From: Ephemerocybe angulata
Taxonomy: Eukaryota > Basidiomycota > Agaricomycetes > Agaricales > Psathyrellaceae
Assembly: GCA_013368325.1 (NCBI GenBank)
Contig: JAACJK010000244.1
Coordinates: 1-32,549, forward strand
DNA: 32,549 nucleotides
Reading direction: 5' to 3'
In this document: positions 29,175 through 32,549 of the stretch, piece by piece
Position numbering within the stretch: position 1 is the first letter of the stretch
Layout of the letters: each line of letters starts with the position of its first letter
Notes under the pieces: generated by a model
What the model was told of the DNA's origin: nothing
Database searches by the model: none
Seen by the model: the letters and a program-made list of their open reading frames with translations, nothing else
Translations under genes and position numbers: made by a program

Positions 29175-32100
29175 AGGGACCACTCGAGCGCCCAAGCGAG
29201 CTGGTCATGGACTCTCAGATTCTGATACCCGACGTAATATGCCCCATCCCCAATAAATTATATTTCGACGAAGAATCAGAGAACCAGGGCAGATTTAAAG
29301 GAAAGAAAGGAAAACCAGGAACGGCAGATGGGTCGCGCAGCGACTTGATGATAGCCCCGATCGAGCAGTAGGACTTCTTCTTGCGTGGACACATCACAAG
29401 AAAGTCCGAGAAGTAGGAGATGAACTCGTTGCCAAACTCCGAAAGCTCACAGACACCGAAGTAGTAGAAGCACTGGACAGCCTTGCAACTCCCAAACAAT
29501 ACATAAGGAGTTTAAGGACGGACAGGCAGCTTACAGCCAACATCGTCGCAAGCACATGCGATGATAAGCGAAGCTTCTCTATCGAAGGTCTTATTGACTG
29601 TGGGTCTACCGGAAGTTGTATTGATGCTGCATTCGTCAAAGAAGAAGGAATCAATACGCGACGGCTACCCCTTCCTATACCAGTCTATAACGCTGATGGA
29701 AGTCCAAACAACAACGGACCCATTACCGAAGTAGTGGAACTCTTCATCAAAATCAAGGACCACACGGAACGCATCGAGCTAGCTGTTTCGAACCTTGACA
29801 AGTCGAAGATCTTCCTAGGAATGGACTGGCTGGAGAAGCACAATCCCTCTATCGATTGGCAGAAGAAGGAGATCTTATTCAACCGATGCCCACTCGAATG
29901 CACGCCGCTCATAACTGGTGACCCCGAATCAGACGAGATCAAATGGGAAGAGATCGAGGTCGGAGATCGACTGCTAGCCATCGATATCCAAGGAGAGATC
30001 AAAATAAGGGCTTTCCAAACCACTGCCTCTAAAATTGCCGAACCAAGCACAAGGCAACAAAGAGCGCACGTTCGAAGAAGCAGTCCCGAAATGCTATCAT
30101 GGCTTCAAGGACGTCTTCTCAAAGGAAGCCTTTGATGAACTCCTCCAAGGCGAGCATGGGACCATGCGATCGAACTCATACCTGGAGCAGAAGTGATGGA
30201 CAGTCGAATCTATCCCCTGAACCCAGAAGAGCAGAGGCAACTAGACGCTTTTCTGGAAGAAAAACCTCAAATCAGGAAGGATCAGACCATCGAAGTCAAC
30301 CGATGGGAGCACCCCTCTTCTTCGTCAAAAAGAAAGACGGTACTCTACGACCTGTCCAAGACTACAGACGGCTGAATGAGATTACGATCACCAACCGATA
30401 TCCCCTTCCACTCATCCAAGAACTCATCGACAAACTCCGAGGAGCACGGTACTATTCCAAGATCGACATCCGATGGGGTTTCCAATAATGTCGAATCAAA
30501 GAAGGAGACGAATGGAAAGCAGCCTTTCGCACCAACCGCGGGCTGTTTGAACCTCTCGTTATGTTCTTCGGTCTCAAGAACTCACCTGCCACATTCCAGA
30601 CCATGATGAATGCACTCTTCCGAGATCTCATCAACGATGGACACGTTGTCATCTACATGGACGACATCCTGATCTTTACCGAACTCTGGAGGAACATCGG
30701 AAACTAGTCACCAAAGTTCGGAAAGGCTACGGCGATACAAGCTATTTGCCAAACCCGACAAGTGCTCCTTTGAACAACGGAAGTCGAGTACCTTGGAGTC
30801 ATCGTCTCCCACAACAAAGTTCGCATGGATCCAGAAAAGGTCAAGCCGTCAGAGACTGGCCAGCTCCGACATCCGTCAAAGGAGTCCAACAGTTCTTGGG
30901 ATTCGCCAACTTCTACCGAAGATTCATCGAAGGGTTTGGAGGACTAGCGAGACCGCTCTCGGGACTCACGGGAAAGAAGGAATGGGAGTGGGGAAAGGAG
31001 CAAGAGGAAGCCTTCAAGGAGATAAAACGGAGAATCACGACAGCACCTGTACTTACCATGCCCAACGCAAAGGGAAATTCCGAATCGAATGTGATGCATC
31101 AGACTTCGCCATCGGTGCCATCCTATCACAGCAACAGCTAGATGGGAAATGGAAACCAATTGCATTCTTGTCGCATGCCCTTAACCCAACGGAGCGGAAC
31201 TACGAGATCTACGATAAGGAGTTACTCGCCATCATGACCGCACTATCTGAATGGAGACAATACCTGCTTGGAGCTGAGGAAATCTTCGAATGTTACACAG
31301 ACCACAAGAACCTTAGCTACTTTAGGAAACCCCAGAAGCTCAACCGGAGACAGGCAAGATGGACCACCGAGATGCAGGACTACAACTTCACACTCCACCA
31401 CCGCCCTGGGAAAACCATGGCCAAGGCAGATGCTCTATCTAGACGAGATGGTCATGACAAAGGAGAACGGGACAACGAAAACGTCACAGTCCTGAAATCC
31501 GAGTGGTTCCGAGCGCTTTCGATTGAAACAGACCAAGATGTCATGCGACGGATCTTGAAGGTGTGCAGGAATAGAGACAAATCAGTAGAAAAAGCGCTCT
31601 CACAGAAGGAAGATGGATGGGAAGAAACGGAAGATGGCATCATCACCTGGAAAGGACGGATTTACGTACCAGTAGACAAGAAGCTGCGGGAAGAAATCAT
31701 CAGACAACACCATGACGCCCCACCGCCGGACACCCGGGACAGTACAAAACCCGAGAACTCATCACTCGAAACTACTGGTGGCCCAAGATCCAGGACTCAA
31801 TCCGACGATACGTAGAAGGATGTGAAGCCTGTCAAAGGACAAAACCCAAACGCACTTCCCCAGCAGCCCCATTAGTCCCAAACGAGATTCCATCCAGACC
31901 CTGGGAAATCGTCTCTATCGATATGATCGGACCACTACCCGAGTCCAACGGGAGTAATGCCATACTCGTAATTGTCGACAGATTCTCCAAGAAGATCGAA
32001 GCCATACCACAACCACTGAGCTGACATCTAAAGGGGTAGCCGAACTATACAGGGACTATGTTTTCCGACACCACGGTCTTCCCAAAAGGTCATCAGCGAT

Positions 32101-32549
32101 CGAGGAACCCAGTTCGTCTCCAACTTCATGACAGATCTACTTCTTCTTCTGGGAATAAAGCACAACCGATCCACTGCATTCCACCCACAAACCGATGGAC
32201 AAACCGAGCGTATCAACCAAGAGCTTGAACAGTATCTCCGACTCTTCATCAGCGAACGACAGGATGATTGGGCAGAATGGCTTCCATTAGCAGTCTTCTC
32301 GTACAACGACAAGGTCCACTCTGCAACAGGCTACTCCCCATTCTTCCTCAACTCCGGACAACACCCTTGGAAAGGAAAAGAAGCCCGGACACGTGTAAAG
32401 TCGGAGCCTGCGCAACAGTTTGCCGAGCGAATGAAGCAAGTACACGAGGATGCCCGCTCCAGCCTCAAGGCAGCAGCTGAGAAAATGAAGGAGAACTACG
32501 ACCGACATCGCCGAGATGCCATAGACTACAAACCTGGTGACAAGGTTTA
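29175..32549 (+). pseudogene. Broken pol: protease, RT, RNase H, integrase
   Basis: The aspartic protease motif reads LIDCGSTG (Asp at 29596-29598; Cys instead of the usual Ser). It is followed by a retropepsin-like FLGMDWL segment. RT is split among frames: [17 protein letters not shown] near 30320-30370, then SKID, and YMDD at 30654-30665. RNase H is in one frame (CDASDFAIG, NYEIYDKELLAI, TDHKNL, about 31090-31460). The integrase zinc region and core (IDMIGPLPE near 31918; HPQTDGQTERIN near 32185) follow after further shifts. Frame changes are visible near 30035, 30160, 30300, 30685, 30750, 31080, 31715, 32015 and 32090, plus an in-frame TAA at 30486-30488. No functional polyprotein is possible. 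Truncated by the window end. Confidence 0.85.

Larger units (their letters stand above)
26955..32549 (+). mobile_element. Ty3/gypsy retrotransposon, 3' end outside the window
   Basis: Order: LTR/leader, gag (28020-29174), protease, RT, RNase H, integrase. gag is intact but pol carries many frameshifts and stops. The element runs off the window within the region after the integrase core. It faces away from the minus-strand chromovirus, with about 1.2 kb of copia-type debris between their 5' ends. Confidence 0.85.

Overview
The window looks like nuclear DNA from a filamentous basidiomycete, most likely a mushroom-forming agaricomycete. The evidence is an intron-rich ARB1-type ABCF gene with mostly 49-62 bp GT..AG introns, F-box and MYND proteins of the style common in these genomes, and Ty3/gypsy and Ty1/copia debris. 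No tRNA, rRNA or CRISPR array was seen. All gene structures below were spliced by eye.

Layout. 1-3.7 kb: an unusual cluster of short TTTGCGCGC motifs, then a MYND zinc-finger gene that appears frame-damaged. 3.73-7.90 kb and 17.03-21.26 kb: two arms of a ~4.2 kb inverted duplication. Each arm carries an F-box gene and a gene for a ~299 aa zinc-finger-like protein, in mirror-image order. The 9.1 kb between the arms holds, in order, a small spliced gene for a secreted cysteine/histidine protein (9.05-9.49 kb), a promoter-like region with a diverged direct repeat (10.1-11.0 kb), the intact ARB1 gene (11.19-13.99 kb, 8 exons), and a tandem cluster of two short zinc-finger genes plus a dead third copy (15.1-17.0 kb).

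21.26-32.55 kb is transposon territory. A chromodomain Ty3/gypsy element lies on the minus strand; its long pol frame is open but no gag or protease is visible. Next comes the 3' end of a Ty1/copia element (minus). Last is a second Ty3/gypsy element on the plus strand, with intact gag and heavily frameshifted pol, cut by the window end.

ARB1 is the only clear housekeeping gene. The rest is fast-evolving lineage-specific material: duplicated, converted and partly dead. The most unusual points are a local family of C-x2-C-x(n)-H-x5-H proteins in three architectures (nuclear-type long, short tandem, and secreted), and the mosaic identity between the inverted arms. One exon plus 3' flank is almost identical between the arms while the adjoining intron differs at about 22% of sites, as expected from gene conversion between inverted copies.
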